DNA from: Actinomucor elegans
Taxonomy: Eukaryota > Mucoromycota > Mucoromycetes > Mucorales > Mucoraceae
Length of the DNA: 64,000 bases
Direction: 5' to 3'
Assembly (NCBI GenBank): GCA_026027325.1
Contig: JAMSLZ010000001.1
Coordinates: forward strand, 3,906,001 to 3,970,000
Shown here: in pieces, positions 35,018-46,670 of the stretch
Position numbering within the stretch: the first letter of the stretch is position 1
Layout of the letters: the number at the start of each line of letters is the position of its first letter
Position numbers and translations under genes: made by a program
Notes under the pieces: generated by a model
Told to the model about the DNA's origin: nothing
What the model saw: the letters and a program-made list of their open reading frames with translations, nothing else
Database searches by the model: none

Positions 35018-36664
35018 ATGCAACATATTCTTTCTGAACAGCCTTATGGATCCAGTAAAAAGATACAATTCATCAACAACATGACACCTATGGAATCACT
35101 GTTAAGCGCTATTGACAGTGCGCATCCTATCCATCTACCCTATCCAACAAAACGTAGCAGGCCCTGTTCACCTCAGCAATCCATGTCAATTGAATCTATG
35201 TTAGATTCTTCGGATTTCCGTCCTTCAAAACGCCATTGTACACCTCTTTCACCTCCACCTCAATCACCGCCCATGTATTATCCACCTTCAACTGTCACTT
35301 GCTACCATGCATCTGTAGCTCAGAAATCCTATGGTTCAGAGAAGCGCTTTCTCTGTCCTCCACCAATTGTGACCATGTCCAACACCAAGCAAAGTCCTAT
35401 TGTGTCCATGTCGGTCGTGTGCGAGACTGGAGATCGACAACTGGAGCAGCGTACATTATTGGATGAAAATATGCGAGGCAGTTTCAAATATCTGTTTGTC
35501 ACTGGTACAGCAAAAGCGAAACAATTCTGTTTGAGAGTCAATCTACAGCACCAACAGCAGCAGCAACAATTACAGCAGCCATACGCATCTTTCTTTAGCA
35601 GCCCCATTTCCATTATATCCAAACCTTCCAAAAAGACAGCCAAAGCTCGCAACATCTCTACATGCTTATTTACCAACTCGTATGTATCATTATTTAATCG
35701 TATCAATTCACAAACAGTGCGTACAAAATACATGACTTCTGAAAACAAGCAATTATGTGCAAAGCATTCTTCTTGGTCTCCATTTGAAATCATTGTGGTG
35801 CGTCAGCCAAATCAAGCCATCAATCCCGATAATCACAGTGTGTCTATGCCGATTACTTATGGTACTGAAATTATTCTGAAAGATGTCAATTCAGGTGTAT
35901 CCTCTCCTCCATTGATCATCCGTAAAGTGGACAAGGGCCAAGTGGTGCAGGGTGCTTATGGTTTGCTCAGCCAAATGCAAAAAATTGCTCTTCAACTGTC
36001 TTCTTCTCCCAATTTATATTTGAACGCCAATGGTACAGCGATGAATGCACAAGAACCCGACAATAGCAACCACAATACCAGTGCTTGGGTCGATTTCGTC
36101 CCCTCCAAAATAAGCGACAAGGTAGAATCAGTGGATGATTATCTCTGTTGGACCATTGTTGGTATTTCCAAGTTTGAATATACATTCAACGAACAACCAC
36201 TTCAACAATCACCTCCACATACACATCGACAATTGTCTCCACCTCCTTCCCCACCCAGATCCATCATCCCTTTCCCAGTCATCTCTTCAGTCGAATACAC
36301 TTCTGATTCTCATTCTTTGCAAGTCTCTGGTCAAAACCTCATGCAATCACTTCCTTATACACGGCTGCTGGAGTTTTGGCTTGGCTCGCATGGCCCTTTG
36401 CCCGTAACAAGTCAAGAAAATAACCTCACCATTTCATTGCCTGATACACAAGAGCTGTTGTTGACGCATCATGACATGTTGATTACAAGACCAGACGGAG
36501 CAAGGTATTTTGAGTTGCCACTTTTATTGGTACGTCATGATGGATTTGTCTATCACTCTAGTAAAACACTCGTTTATGATATTGAACATGGTCATGGTAA
36601 ATGGTCTGTGAATGAAGCCAGTAATAACTGTGGTTCTTCTATCAGCTCTTCTTCCTCTGTCTAA
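35018..36664 (+). CDS. CSL (CBF1/Su(H)/LAG-1) family transcription factor
   Basis: One uninterrupted exon encodes 548 residues. The N-terminus is Pro/Ser-rich (SPPPQSPPMYYPP). The LAG1 DNA-binding region starts with KSYGSEKRFLCPPPIVTM (from about residue 103), then MRGSFKYLFVTGTAKAKQFC and the conserved SKPSKKTAKARN (about 203-214). A Gln-rich insert (QHQQQQQQLQQ) interrupts the Rel-homology part. The beta-trefoil region holds VSLFNRINSQTVRTKYM, YGTEIILKDV and PLIIRKVDKGQ (about 298), all CSL hallmarks. An IPT-like C-terminal part follows a second Pro-rich insert (LSPPPSPPRS). CSL proteins bind GTGRGAA sites; fungi have them without Notch, and in fission yeast Cbf11/Cbf12 affect adhesion, lipid metabolism and cell cycle. 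The class (Cbf11 or Cbf12) cannot be settled here. The absence of introns is notable beside its intron-rich neighbours. Confidence 0.92.
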   Translation: MQHILSEQPYGSSKKIQFINNMTPMESLLSAIDSAHPIHLPYPTKRSRPCSPQQSMSIESMLDSSDFRPSKRHCTPLSPPPQSPPMYYPPSTVTCYHASVAQKSYGSEKRFLCPPPIVTMSNTKQSPIVSMSVVCETGDRQLEQRTLLDENMRGSFKYLFVTGTAKAKQFCLRVNLQHQQQQQQLQQPYASFFSSPISIISKPSKKTAKARNISTCLFTNSYVSLFNRINSQTVRTKYMTSENKQLCAKHSSWSPFEIIVVRQPNQAINPDNHSVSMPITYGTEIILKDVNSGVSSPPLIIRKVDKGQVVQGAYGLLSQMQKIALQLSSSPNLYLNANGTAMNAQEPDNSNHNTSAWVDFVPSKISDKVESVDDYLCWTIVGISKFEYTFNEQPLQQSPPHTHRQLSPPPSPPRSIIPFPVISSVEYTSDSHSLQVSGQNLMQSLPYTRLLEFWLGSHGPLPVTSQENNLTISLPDTQELLLTHHDMLITRPDGARYFELPLLLVRHDGFVYHSSKTLVYDIEHGHGKWSVNEASNNCGSSISSSSSV

Positions 36665-37784
36665 ATTATACCTTCCACTATTCTTATTATTATTATGTAT
36701 ATGAACTTTTTTTTTAATATGTAAATAAAACCAAAAGAGATAAGCTTATCCTATCATATGATCTTATCTACCTAGTATTTTTTACTTGTCTGGGACATGG
36801 TTCGGAATGATTTTATGTTACATCTACTTTAAGGGTTGAGTAGGGTGGGAAAAAAAAAAAAAAAAAAAGCGGAGTTATAGATTAGGTCAAAGCACCCATT
36901 AACATATATATAATATATTATAGTCGCGTGAATTAAAGTAGCATGACTCAATATTCGAATAAGATGACCTGCTTTTTTATTCATAGAAAACTAGATGATG
37001 GTATCGTGTAACAAACAAGTGCTTCTAATTTCATATGAATTTAACCTTGCGTGTTACATTCGGATCGCTGAATAGAAACAGAAAGTTAATCGTTCAAAAA
37101 AAACCATGTAGTGCATTATTATCTTTACGCTCTATATGCACTGTCAAGCATATAGGACTCTTCTTGTTTCGATATGAGTCCTCAATTTGAATGTAGGTCG
37201 GGGATTCAACTATAGACACTTCTCTATGGTATCTTTGACGAAAAGACAATAAAACCTAACAACTACATTAGTTCCATAAGGAATGGGTCTACCATTTTAA
37301 ATTTCCGGATATACATAGAATCAGGTGTGTTCTATTAGAAACGCATATATTTATGCTTTCAAATGAATGTAAAAAATCGCTATACAACTCCGACTGAATA
37401 CTTTTTTTTAGCTTTTAAATCATGATTGTTCTTTTCAAGTCGTTATAAATGTTGCATTATTCAATAAACAGCTATATTATCTATGGTTTTATGTTTTAAA
37501 AAAATGCTCAAGTAGGCTTTTTCTGTCCTTAACAATTGTAATACTGATTTTTAAGCTATTGGAACTCAAAATGTTCTTCTTCGAATTCAGTAAGGTGCTA
37601 TAACTTTTCATTGGTTGACGGTAAATTAAATTACAGTCCACCCATGGTATCACTTGGTATCAATCATGGGAATCTTTAAATTCTTCACCTCGTGCGGCAA
37701 ACGAAGCAAAACCAACCTTTGAATTTTGGTTTATTTGTAAAATAAAAAGTGCACAAAATTGACACGGCGCCCTCCATCAAAACA

Positions 37785-37857
37785 AGGGATCTCGGCCAAT
37801 CTCGGTTCAATGTTGCATCTGATGGAATCTCAATTTAGTCTTCGTACTCAGGTTTTA
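37785..37857 (+). repeat. dispersed repeat, plus-oriented
   Basis: Shows GGATCTCGGCCAATCTCGG then TTCAATGTTGCATCTGATGG, matching the family core; the distal AGAATGAATT module is worn. Confidence 0.55.
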
Positions 37858-38198
37858 AATGAATTGTTCACATGTATTGATTCATTGTCTTGTTGAGCCG
37901 AATTCTTTTGCCTAATTGAAAGAATTGAATGTTCTTCATGTTGGTAATTCAGTAGAATTATTCTCTTAAACATGTCGCTCATCAAAATATCATAATGTAT
38001 ATCTGATCAAAGGACGATGATAGACAGAGTATCACTAAATCAAAAAAAAAAAAAAAAAAAAAAAAAAGAAAATAGAGAGAATATCAGTTAGTAGAGACCT
38101 ACGATAAGGATCATCAAACAAAAGTAGTTTAATAAACTCCGTTTAGAACTTACCACTACCAATGGAGCAACTCCTCTGTGTCTCAAATCACCTCGAGT

Positions 38199-38206
<8 letters not shown>

Positions 38207-38229
<23 letters not shown>
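38207..38229 (+). repeat. (CT)n microsatellite
   Basis: About 11 uninterrupted CT units, 220 bp before the next gene's ATG, in its likely promoter. Confidence 0.85.
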
Positions 38230-38445
38230 GCGTGGTAATATCATTGTGTATTACTCTTTAAATGAATCCAATGTATAGATTCTTATGCTCGAATATCTCA
38301 TACCCGTCACTGGCTATCCAGTAGCCCCAAAAAACACCGCACTAAAAACCCATCCATCATCGTAACCAACAAGCGCAAGAGTCGACAGATAGAAAAAAAA
38401 TTCAATGCAAACACACTCGATACATTCTGCTTTCACTGGCCAGAT

Positions 38446-39655
38446 ATGCACTCGTATGTCTTGGTACGTGTACTAGAAGCCACGATCGCTATTTTGCCTG
38501 TACGATCTCGAGTGGCATTCCTCTATTTCAACCATGCCCCACTTCCTACACACCCTTCACCCAGAGCATTACGCAAGGCATTGCAACCAGTAGCAAATGC
38601 TAGCCGCATTCAAGACATGTTTAAGAATTGGAAACATACATTGACATTTGAAGACGACATCTCTGAAGACGAAGAAGAAGAAGAAGAAGACCGAATACCG
38701 ACGAGTCCTATCAAGATGGTTGATACTCCACCCTCTACACCCAAAACTTACGCCAATGTCACACTGAGTGATGTCTTGTCCAACGAGCCTAATTTACATA
38801 CAGGTTGGATTCATGCGCCCTGCGCTGTCAAGGACAATCAAGATAGATATGATAATCATTTGATAATTGCTGCAAAGCATACTGAACTAAAATTGACTGC
38901 ACGATGCTTTACCGAAAAAATGATGTTTATGAATCTAGTGAGGCTGAAGCATGGACATTTGATACAACAAGAAAACAAAGAAGGATCTATCACTACAAAG
39001 TATGAGAATTCTGATACAGAAGAAGAAGAGGAAATATTGAAAACCCGTCGATTATCTACATCCATGGTACATATGTAAGTTTTTTTTTTTTTTTGTTGTA
39101 TATACATATCCATGCTCAACATGAAATACACAGTTCCTCAGAAGATGTGATACAGAATCTACAAAAAGAAACAGCGCATCAATTGGAAACAATCTATGAT
39201 CTCGTAGAGAAGGTGAAGCGAGCCAAACAAGCTATCTCGAGCTATTCCCTTCAGTTGTTTGATTTGGATCAATCGCTTGATAGGTTGATGGACAACACTC
39301 TGAATATACAATTTTCTATATCCAAAAAAGAATTGGACTTGGTAAATCATCAGCTGGCTGACTCAATTACAGAATTCCATGCAGATCGTCAACGTATCAT
39401 TCACTTACAAGAACGAGTCTTTGTACATAGTGCTTTTCTGATAGGTGCACGTCAAAAATATGATCAAATCAAGAAAAGAGTTCAAAATCATGCTTGGTAT
39501 CCTTGGTTCTACACAGGTAAAATCTTGACAAAGTTTAACATGAACGCTTGAGACTAAATCATTTTCTTATATTAGCACTGGCTGGATTAGTGCTGTTGGT
39601 TTCTATTGCGGTTGCATATTATTATTATGATCACAGTAAAAGAATTGAGTTGTAA
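38446..39655 (+). CDS. tail-anchored coiled-coil protein of unknown function
   Basis: Three exons (38446-39074, 39134-39516, 39576-39655) give 363 residues. The first part has an acidic run (EDDISEDEEEEEEDRIP) and a second acidic patch (NSDTEEEEEIL). The second part is a long coiled coil (VIQNLQKETAHQLETIYDLV, LNIQFSISKKELDLVNHQLA). It ends in one hydrophobic span (ALAGLVLLVSIAVAYYYY) followed by ten polar residues, the layout of a tail-anchored protein such as a SNARE or a mitochondrial/ER adaptor. No SNARE central Arg/Gln layer can be assigned with confidence. An earlier ATG at 38405 is out of frame. I do not recognise a family. The gene converges with RNR1, about 105 bp apart. Confidence 0.72.
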
Positions 39656-39762
39656 TAAACGTAGAATAGATGGTAATGTAGGTTTATTAAAAAAGAATGA
39701 GAGATGGGATGAAGTAAAGTAGTAGATAAATGAAGATTTTTTTTTTTGTTATTTACAAGAAA

Positions 39763-42276
39763 CTAAGCGCTGCAACTGATGCAAACTTCTTCGTCACAAA
39801 CAACCGGCATTTCACTACTTTGAATAGCCACTTGCTCAGTTACTTGTTCACTATTATAATTTTCAATGGCTTCTTGATCCACTGTAAACTTGATGGCATC
39901 TACAGCAGGACGAATACGAAGATAATATTGACCAGTTTTGAGTCCTTTTTTCCAAGCATAGAAATGCATCGAAGTAAGTCGACCCATATTGGGCTTACCA
40001 ACAAATAGATTCAAACTCTGACTTTGATCGATAAAAGCACCACGATCAGCAGCCATATCAATCAATGTACGTTGCGAAATTTCCCACACTGTTTTGTAGA
40101 GTGCTTTCAAGTCTGCTGGAATTTCAGCTACACCTTGAACAGAACCATCGTCGTTCATGATCTTGTTCTTTACCTTGTCGTTCCAAATGCCAAGCTCGAC
40201 GAGGTCCTTCATGAGCCATTGATTGACAATCTGAAACTCGCCCGAGAGAACACGACGCATGTAGATGTTGGAAGTGTAGGGTTCAAAACATTCGTTGAAG
40301 CCGAGAATTTGAGAGGTAGAGGCGGTTGGCATAGGAGCCAACAATAAGGAATTGCGGACACCGTGCTTGGCAATGTTTGCTTTAAGTGTATCCCAGTCCC
40401 ACATATCCGTGGGCGTGATATTCCACATGTCGTATTGCAAGATACCTTTGGAGACAGGAGAGCCTTCATAGGTTTGGTAAGGACCCAAATTGGCAGCAAG
40501 TTCACAAGAGGCTTCCAAGGCAGCATGGTAGATGGTTTCAAAAATCTGCAAGTTTAATTGCTTGGCTTCAGGTGATTCAAAAGGATAGCGCATTAAAATA
40601 AACGCATCGGCAAGGCCTTGAACACCAAGACCGATAGGACGGTGGCGCATATTGGAGTTGCGAGCTTCTTCCACAGGATAATAATTGAGATCGATCACTT
40701 TGTTCAAGTTTTTGGTCAATACCTTGGCCACCTCATGTAACTTTTTAAAATCATACACGCCTTGATTGACATAAGAAGGCAAAGCAAGTGAACCCAAATT
40801 ACAGACAGCGACTTCATCAGGGCTCGAGTATTCCACAATTTCAGTACACAGGTTACTGCATTTGATCGTTCCCAAGTTTTGTTGGTTACTCTTGCGATTA
40901 CAAGCGTCCTTGTAGAGCAAAAAGGGGTTTCCAGTTTCTGTTTGAGCTTCCATGATAGCGAACCACAGCTTTTGAGCAGGTATGGTTTCACGCGCAAGGC
41001 CTTGTTGGCTTTCATACTTGTGATAGAGCGCTTCAAACGCTTCTCCCCAAACCTCGCAAAGACCAGGTGCTTCGCTAGGACAAAAGAGAGACCAAGTGCC
41101 GTTTTCTTCTACACGTTTCATGAAAAGATCTGGAATCCATAACGCATAAAACATGTCTCGGGCTCTGATTTCATCACGACCAAAATTTTTACGAAGGTCC
41201 AAGAACATAAAGACATCCGCATGCCAGGGCTCAAGGTAGATCGCAAAGGCGCCAGGACGTTTGTTGCCGCCTTGATCCACATAACGTGCAGTACTGTTAA
41301 AGACCTTGAGCATTGGCAATAGACCATGCGATTGTCCGTTGGTGCCAGTAATGTAAGCATCAGTAGCACGAATAGAGTGCACATTCAAACCAATACCACC
41401 TGCGCTCTTGGAGATTTGAGAACATCGCTTGAGTGTTTCAAAAATGCCTTCGACTGAATCCGACTTTGGCGTCAACAAGAAGCAAGAAGAAAGCTGGGGA
41501 CGGGGTGTGCCCGCATTAAACAGCGTAGGACTAGCATGAATAAAGTACTTTTGGGACATCAAGTGATATGTTTCAATAGCAGCGTCAATATCATCGGGGT
41601 GGATACCAATGGCTACACGCATGATCAAGTGTTGAGGTCTTTCGGCTACTTTGCCATTGATACGAAGCAAATAAGAACGCTCAAGCGTACGGAAACCGAA
41701 AAAATTGAAATTGAAATCACGATCGTAGATAATGGCCGAGTTTAAGCGCTCTGCATTGGCCATGATGACCTTGTAGACACTGTCAGAGATCATTGGAGAG
41801 AGTGTGTTGTTTTTGGGATTGATGTAGGTATACAGGTCTTTTACGACTTCAGAAAAGGCTTTACGGGTTTCTTTATGCAAATTGGAAACAGCAATACGTG
41901 CAGCAAGAATGGCATAGTCAGGGTGAGTGACAGTCATGTAAGCAGCAGTTTCAGCAGCCAGTGTATCAAGCATGACTGTAGTAATACCGTGGTAAACACC
42001 AGAGATGACTTTTTGAGTGACAGTAATAGGGTCAATAAAATTCATGTCTAAACCATAGCATAGCTTATTGATTCTTGCAGTAATCTATCATGTTTTTTTT
42101 TTGTACACCGTTAGAGAAGGTATATATATACTCGTATGGATTGAATACTATCTTACCTTGTCAAATGCAACCTTTTCCTTACGACCGTCTGTGCGCAGCA
42201 AAGATAATTAATTACTATGCATATACAATAGGCCTACTCAATAGTATTGCTTACCTCTTTTGATAACAAACATCAT
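39763..42276 (-). CDS. RNR1: ribonucleoside-diphosphate reductase large subunit
   Basis: Three exons read leftwards (42276-42255, 42188-42157, 42084-39763) give 791 residues. Two adjacent ATGs exist; the second (42273) is equally possible. The ATP-cone starts [20 protein letters not shown], matching yeast Rnr1. Class I catalytic landmarks are visible: [15 protein letters not shown] (first redox Cys), [34 protein letters not shown] (Asn-Cys-Glu active-site set), [20 protein letters not shown] (second redox Cys) and the C-terminal Cys-x2-Cys in EEVCISCSA that relays electrons from thioredoxin. It converts NDPs to dNDPs with the small subunit, in the cytosol. Codon use is strongly biased to highly expressed codons. 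A MluI cell-cycle box lies 83 bp upstream of the start. Confidence 0.97.
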
Positions 42277-42358
42277 AATAACAAGTAGTTTTAAAAAAGA
42301 AAAGAAGATGAAAGGAAAAGAAAGATAGATTCTTTTTTAAAAATAAAAAAGGAACAAA

Positions 42359-42364
42359 ACGCGT
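42359..42364. promoter_or_regulatory. MluI cell-cycle box (ACGCGT) upstream of RNR1
   Basis: A perfect palindromic ACGCGT lies 83 bp before the start. Related CGCG-containing strings follow at about 42404-42418 (TCGCGTATAAACGCGCGC) and at 42489-42496. MCB-binding factor drives G1/S transcription of ribonucleotide reductase genes in ascomycete yeasts; the same control is inferred here. Confidence 0.6.
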
Positions 42365-42929
42365 CTACTACCACCCATTGAGCCAATGATGCTTCTTGGA
42401 TTCGCGTATAAACGCGCGCACTTTACAAACGGGAAACTGATGATACGATCCAACCAAAAGGATGCCCAGATCGGTGTTATCGGGAATATGACGCGCTTAA
42501 TCGCATTTAGAAACCATTAGCTGATTTATTTGATAAACAGCATTTCATCGCTGAAAAACCTCTAATAGAAAAAAGAGACAGCTATAGATTATCGTGATTA
42601 ATATTATCAACCGAGTGTTTTGAATAAAAGTGTGGAGGGAGCGTGGCTGTGTTGGTGCAGCCATTATTAACAAACTTACCCTAAGGTCTGTTGGATAGAA
42701 ACAGGATGTACTGACTCCCAATGTGCAACGTTTTCGCCGCATAAATGGACGGTCTTGTCTTTCCGCTAATGAATAATCGATTTGTAAAGTATGAGAAATC
42801 CGTATAGGTAATAATTCAGATGAATGATGTATTGTGGATTCTCTTTCAAAAAAAAATTTTTTTATTCATATATCATTAATACAAGTAAAACTATACTTGA
42901 TCGATACAGATATGTTTGAGGCTCTAATA

Positions 42930-42986
42930 GGTACTACTATTCAGTTGCAACGTTTGACCAAGGTTGTTGATTGAGAGACTGTAAAT
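42930..42986 (-). repeat. dispersed repeat, minus-oriented, degenerate
   Basis: Shows GGTACTACTATTCAGTTGCA then ACGTTTGACCAAGGTTG, a worn form of the core. Confidence 0.4.
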
Positions 42987-43100
42987 CATCAGGCCAAGTA
43001 TGTATGGAATATATGCAAATTATTGCCAATCATTGAACATATATACATATACATACAACTTATTTATTGCGGTTGAAATAAATGATAGCCTTGGTAGATG

Positions 43101-43165
43101 AGATAGTTGGTTTTGGACATGCACTAGTTATCAGATGCGATATTAAACTTGAACTGGTTGAAAAA
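43101..43165 (-). repeat. dispersed repeat, minus-oriented
   Basis: Shows TTTTGGACATGCACTAGTTA then TCAGATGCGATATTAAACTT, aligning with the 22.2 kb copy. Confidence 0.55.
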
Positions 43166-43672
43166 TGTAAATAGTCCGATTCCAACAAAAATCCATAGGT
43201 ATACTTTTTATATTGAAATTTATAAAAAAAATCTATATTTTATGAAATACCAAGTTATCGTTTTCGAGGCAAATTTTTAAGTAGCATGGATTTTAAGCAT
43301 GAAATAGTGATAATTTGGTATTATATATGTGTATATTTAGCGTTAGAAACACGCGAATTATAATTATATTTCAAAAAGTTAAACAAATAGACCTTTTATC
43401 AAAGGAAATTCGATTACTTTAAAGAACTATACAGTGGTATTTGTATTATTCGATATACAATTTAGTCATATACTGGATGAATGCCAACACGCTTTTATTA
43501 TTAGCAAGTGGACTAAGATGGAAGGCAGAAAAGCTGAAACTGGGAAAATCGGTTGGCAGCACTGATTTTAAAACATCATCATCCAATGAAAACTCAACTG
43601 CTTATTAGTTACTAGTCAGATACAAGTTTTTTTTTTTATTATTATCTCGTTTCTACACATTGTGTATGCTAA

Positions 43673-44405
43673 ATGTCGAAATATGATCCTAGCTTCATGA
43701 GAGAAGCGCTTGTGGTAGCTCAAGAAGCTTATGATCACTTGGAAGTGCCTGTAGGTTGTGTGTTTGTATTGAACAATGAGACCATTATCGCTCGAGGTCG
43801 CAACAAACCCAACGAAAGTAGCAACGTAAGGAGAAATGACGAATGTCTGGTATTTTATATATTTATTGACGGTAATTATAGGCTACACGGCATGCAGAAA
43901 TAGAAGCGATCGATCTAATTCTAAAGGATCACGATAGAAATGTGTTTGATCAAGTAGATCTGTATGTGACAGTTGAACCTTGTATCATGTGCGCCTCAGC
44001 CTTAAGACAAGTAGGCATTCGCCACGTATATTTTGGCTGTGGTAACGACAAATTTGGCGGAAATGGATCAGTGTTCAATATCAATTCAGAGTGAGTGTAA
44101 TATAGCATCTGACTGATTCAGATCGTTCCAACTTATTCGTTTTATTTAGTTCTAGATTAGATACGAGTCATTCGAAAGGATACCCTTCAGAAGGTGGATT
44201 CTTTTATGAGGAAGCTATCTTGATGCTGAGAAAGTTTTATATTCGAGAAAATAAAAATGGTATGTTGTATAATAAATCTATATCAATTACAAAGAAGGCT
44301 CATAGCATTTATCCTCGTAGCGCCTGTACCGAGAAAAAAGGCAAATCGAGTCCTCAAGACAGATATTATACCCGTCAAAAAATAAAAAAAATAAAAAGAA
44401 AATGA
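43673..44405 (+). CDS. TAD2: tRNA-specific adenosine-34 deaminase catalytic subunit (Tad2)
   Basis: Three exons (43673-43825, 43882-44090, 44150-44405) give 205 residues. It is a CDA-fold deaminase: FMREALVVAQEAYDHLEVPV near the start, the zinc/proton-shuttle motif His55-Ala-Glu57 (ATRHAEIEA), and Pro84-Cys85-x2-Cys88 (VEPCIMCASALRQVGI). YFGCGNDKFGGNGSVF is the typical Tad2/ADAT2 loop. With Tad3 it converts A34 to inosine in tRNA anticodons. The C-terminal tail after IRENKN is Lys/Arg-rich (TRQKIKKIKRK); reading through a possible donor there keeps the frame open, whereas splicing shifts it into a stop, so no third intron is drawn. Confidence 0.92.
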
Positions 44406-44679
44406 TCAGCCGTCGACTCGATGATAGAAGAAGAGGAAGATTTTTATTACGCACTAACCTCAAAGGACAAGGCCATTCCCAGCTATTAGAAATACGCGCG
44501 TAAATAGCACGTCATTTTTCGGTAAACCGATTACGCGATAATAATAAAAAGGATCCCTTTAATGGATGATATATGCGTCTGTAACTATAATAATAATGAG
44601 TGATCTACGCGTTTGTAACAGTTGGTTACAAGGGCAAAACAAGAAACCATATTTGAGTATTTGAGTAACCATTACCTTC

Positions 44680-44716
<37 letters not shown>

Positions 44717-44841
44717 TTTAAGCTGGGCTTGGAGATAACTGGTGGTAGGGCTAAGATATTGATAAAAAGCAGCAATCTTTTTTTTTCCTTTTTCTTTTTT
44801 CCTCCTTCTTCCCAGGAAAAAATACTTTCGAGATTACACTC
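44406..44841. other. intergenic with an A30 tract
   Basis: Short spacer between two same-strand genes. An unbroken run of about 30 adenines (44685-44714) lies 130 bp before the phosphatase start. No gene seen. Confidence 0.6.
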
Positions 44842-46141
44842 ATGGGACAAACACTTTCAGAGCCCATCACAGACAAAACTACTCATCAAGGAAAGAATAA
44901 GCATTTCGCATATGGCTTATCCTGCATGCAAGGTTGGAGACTCAGTAAGTTTATTTGAACCGAGATGTCTGTGGTGCATTATATATTGATTTAACAATTG
45001 TTTCTTTGTGTAGCCATGGAGGATGCTCACTGTGCTGAATTAGATGTGAAAGACACAGCTGCCTGTTTCTTTGGTGTTTATGATGGTCATGGAGGTATTG
45101 TTCAAACTAACGAGAAACGCGGGATAGATGTTCAAGATTTGTCGGCTTAGGTTCGAGTATTGCCCAACATACCGGCAAAACACTTCATCATCGCGTGGTT
45201 GACTCGCCATTCTTTAAAGAAAAGCAGTATGCTAAAGCTTTGGTGGATGCTTATATGCAATTGGACAAAGAACTGAAAGATGGTAAAATTAGGCTGGCGC
45301 TTATTTAAGCCTGAATTAACGCGATACATAGATCAGAACTTCTCCTACGATCCTTCTGGATGTACAGCAGTTACTGCTTTGATAACACCTGATCAAAAGT
45401 CTATCTTTGTGGTAAGCCTGTCGAGATGAATACTGACTCTATATGGTTAATCTGACATTCTTCTTTGAACAGGCTAATGCTGGTGATTCTAGAGCCATTA
45501 TTAGTACAGCTGGTAAAAGCAAAGCTTTATCTTATGACCATAAGCCTGTGGATCCTAAAGAAAACCAGCGAATTGTTAACGCTGGTGGTTTTGTCGAGTT
45601 TGGCCGAGTGAATGGTAAAAAAAAAAAGTTTTGACGTGCTACAATATTTCTAGTAGTAACAATCCGTAAATTAGGTAATCTTGCTCTTTCTCGCGCTATT
45701 GGTGATTTCGAATTCAAACAAAACACTAGTCTACCTGCCGAGCAGCAAGCAGTTACCTGTGACCCAGATGTAATTGAACATGAAATCCAAGATCAAGATG
45801 AATTCTTTGTATTGGCATGTGATGGTATTTGGGATTGTATGACCAACCAGCAAGTAGTAAACTATGTTCGCCAAAAGCTTTCCGAGAGAACAAGACTAGA
45901 AGATATTTGTGAGCAAATGATGGAAGATTGCCTTGCACCAGACAGTGATGGAGGTGGAGTTGGATGTGACAATATGTCTGTTATGATTATAGCCATATTG
46001 AATGGCAAGACAGAAGAAGAATGGTACGAATGGATGGTTGAGCGAACAAGTACAAAGACAGACGCATTGGGTAATGTAATTGAGCCATCCACTATGGAAG
46101 ATTCTATCACCGCTACAGTAGAGGTTATTGCTAAACCATGA
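44842..46141 (+). CDS. PP2C-type protein phosphatase (Ptc2/Ptc3-like)
   Basis: Six exons (44842-44944, 45014-45094, 45151-45282, 45332-45411, 45473-45614, 45675-46141) give 334 residues. The start [12 protein letters not shown] matches Ptc2/Ptc3 proteins and offers Gly2. PP2C motifs appear in order: [26 protein letters not shown] (metal-binding Asp), [62 protein letters not shown] and [11 protein letters not shown]. The enzyme is a Mg2+/Mn2+-dependent Ser/Thr phosphatase. In yeast this clade turns off HOG-pathway and checkpoint kinases; that is inferred here. The N-terminal splice over the A|CC codon restores GWRLTMEDAH exactly. Confidence 0.95.
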
Positions 46142-46670
46142 TACAAGTATTACTTATCTAATCGTTAATTATATCTTATACACATCTTTTTTTTGGCAAT
46201 TTTTCTTTCAATTATAAAACAAAAGTTACTATTACTATACTACTGCCTTGAAATAATTATACTAGAAGTAATATTTTCGAAAATAGTGTGTATACATGAT
46301 AATAAATAGGCTATTGTAATATCGAACAGATAACTGTGGTACAGCTGAGAGATGGCTCAGCTAATGACTTAGGTTGCTTGCGTTGAATGGAATTAACTAT
46401 CCAATCAAGTCATGTGATTGCCTCTGGATGGTTGTGCATTATTAACTATGCCATATTTCACTTCCATTGCTTTTTTATTTCAAGTTTGTGAAAGAAACTT
46501 CCGAATATGGCACCTTTAATTATCAGGCTTCAACAATGCAATTAGAAGTCTATTGCCTTTAGAATGACAGTTCTTTTTTATTTTAATTAGGATGAATTTT
46601 ATATTAAAAAACATGTTATAAAAGGAACAAAGAGGCAATAACCATTACATAGACCTATTTCTTGAGCAAG
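46142..46670. other. intergenic at the left edge of an accessory island
   Basis: 3' flank of the phosphatase gene. It has a short inverted repeat (GCCATATT at about 46450 and AATATGGC at about 46503). No gene seen. Confidence 0.5.

Larger units (their letters stand above)
36665..38445. other. 1.8 kb intergenic with repeat copy and simple repeats
   Basis: The 3' flank of the CSL gene has an AATAAAACC signal at about 36723 and a palindrome GATAAGCTTATC at about 36739. A27-like tracts lie near 36851 and 38042-38067. No gene seen. Confidence 0.55.
42277..43672. other. divergent intergenic region with repeat copies
   Basis: Holds the RNR1 promoter at the left end and the TAD2 promoter at the right end. 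Two minus-oriented repeat copies lie between. No gene seen. Confidence 0.55.

Noticed and set aside
44253..44288. Possible third intron in TAD2 (GTATGT...AAAG)
   Set aside because: Removal of 35 nt shifts the frame into an early stop, whereas the unspliced frame stays open for 50 more codons.
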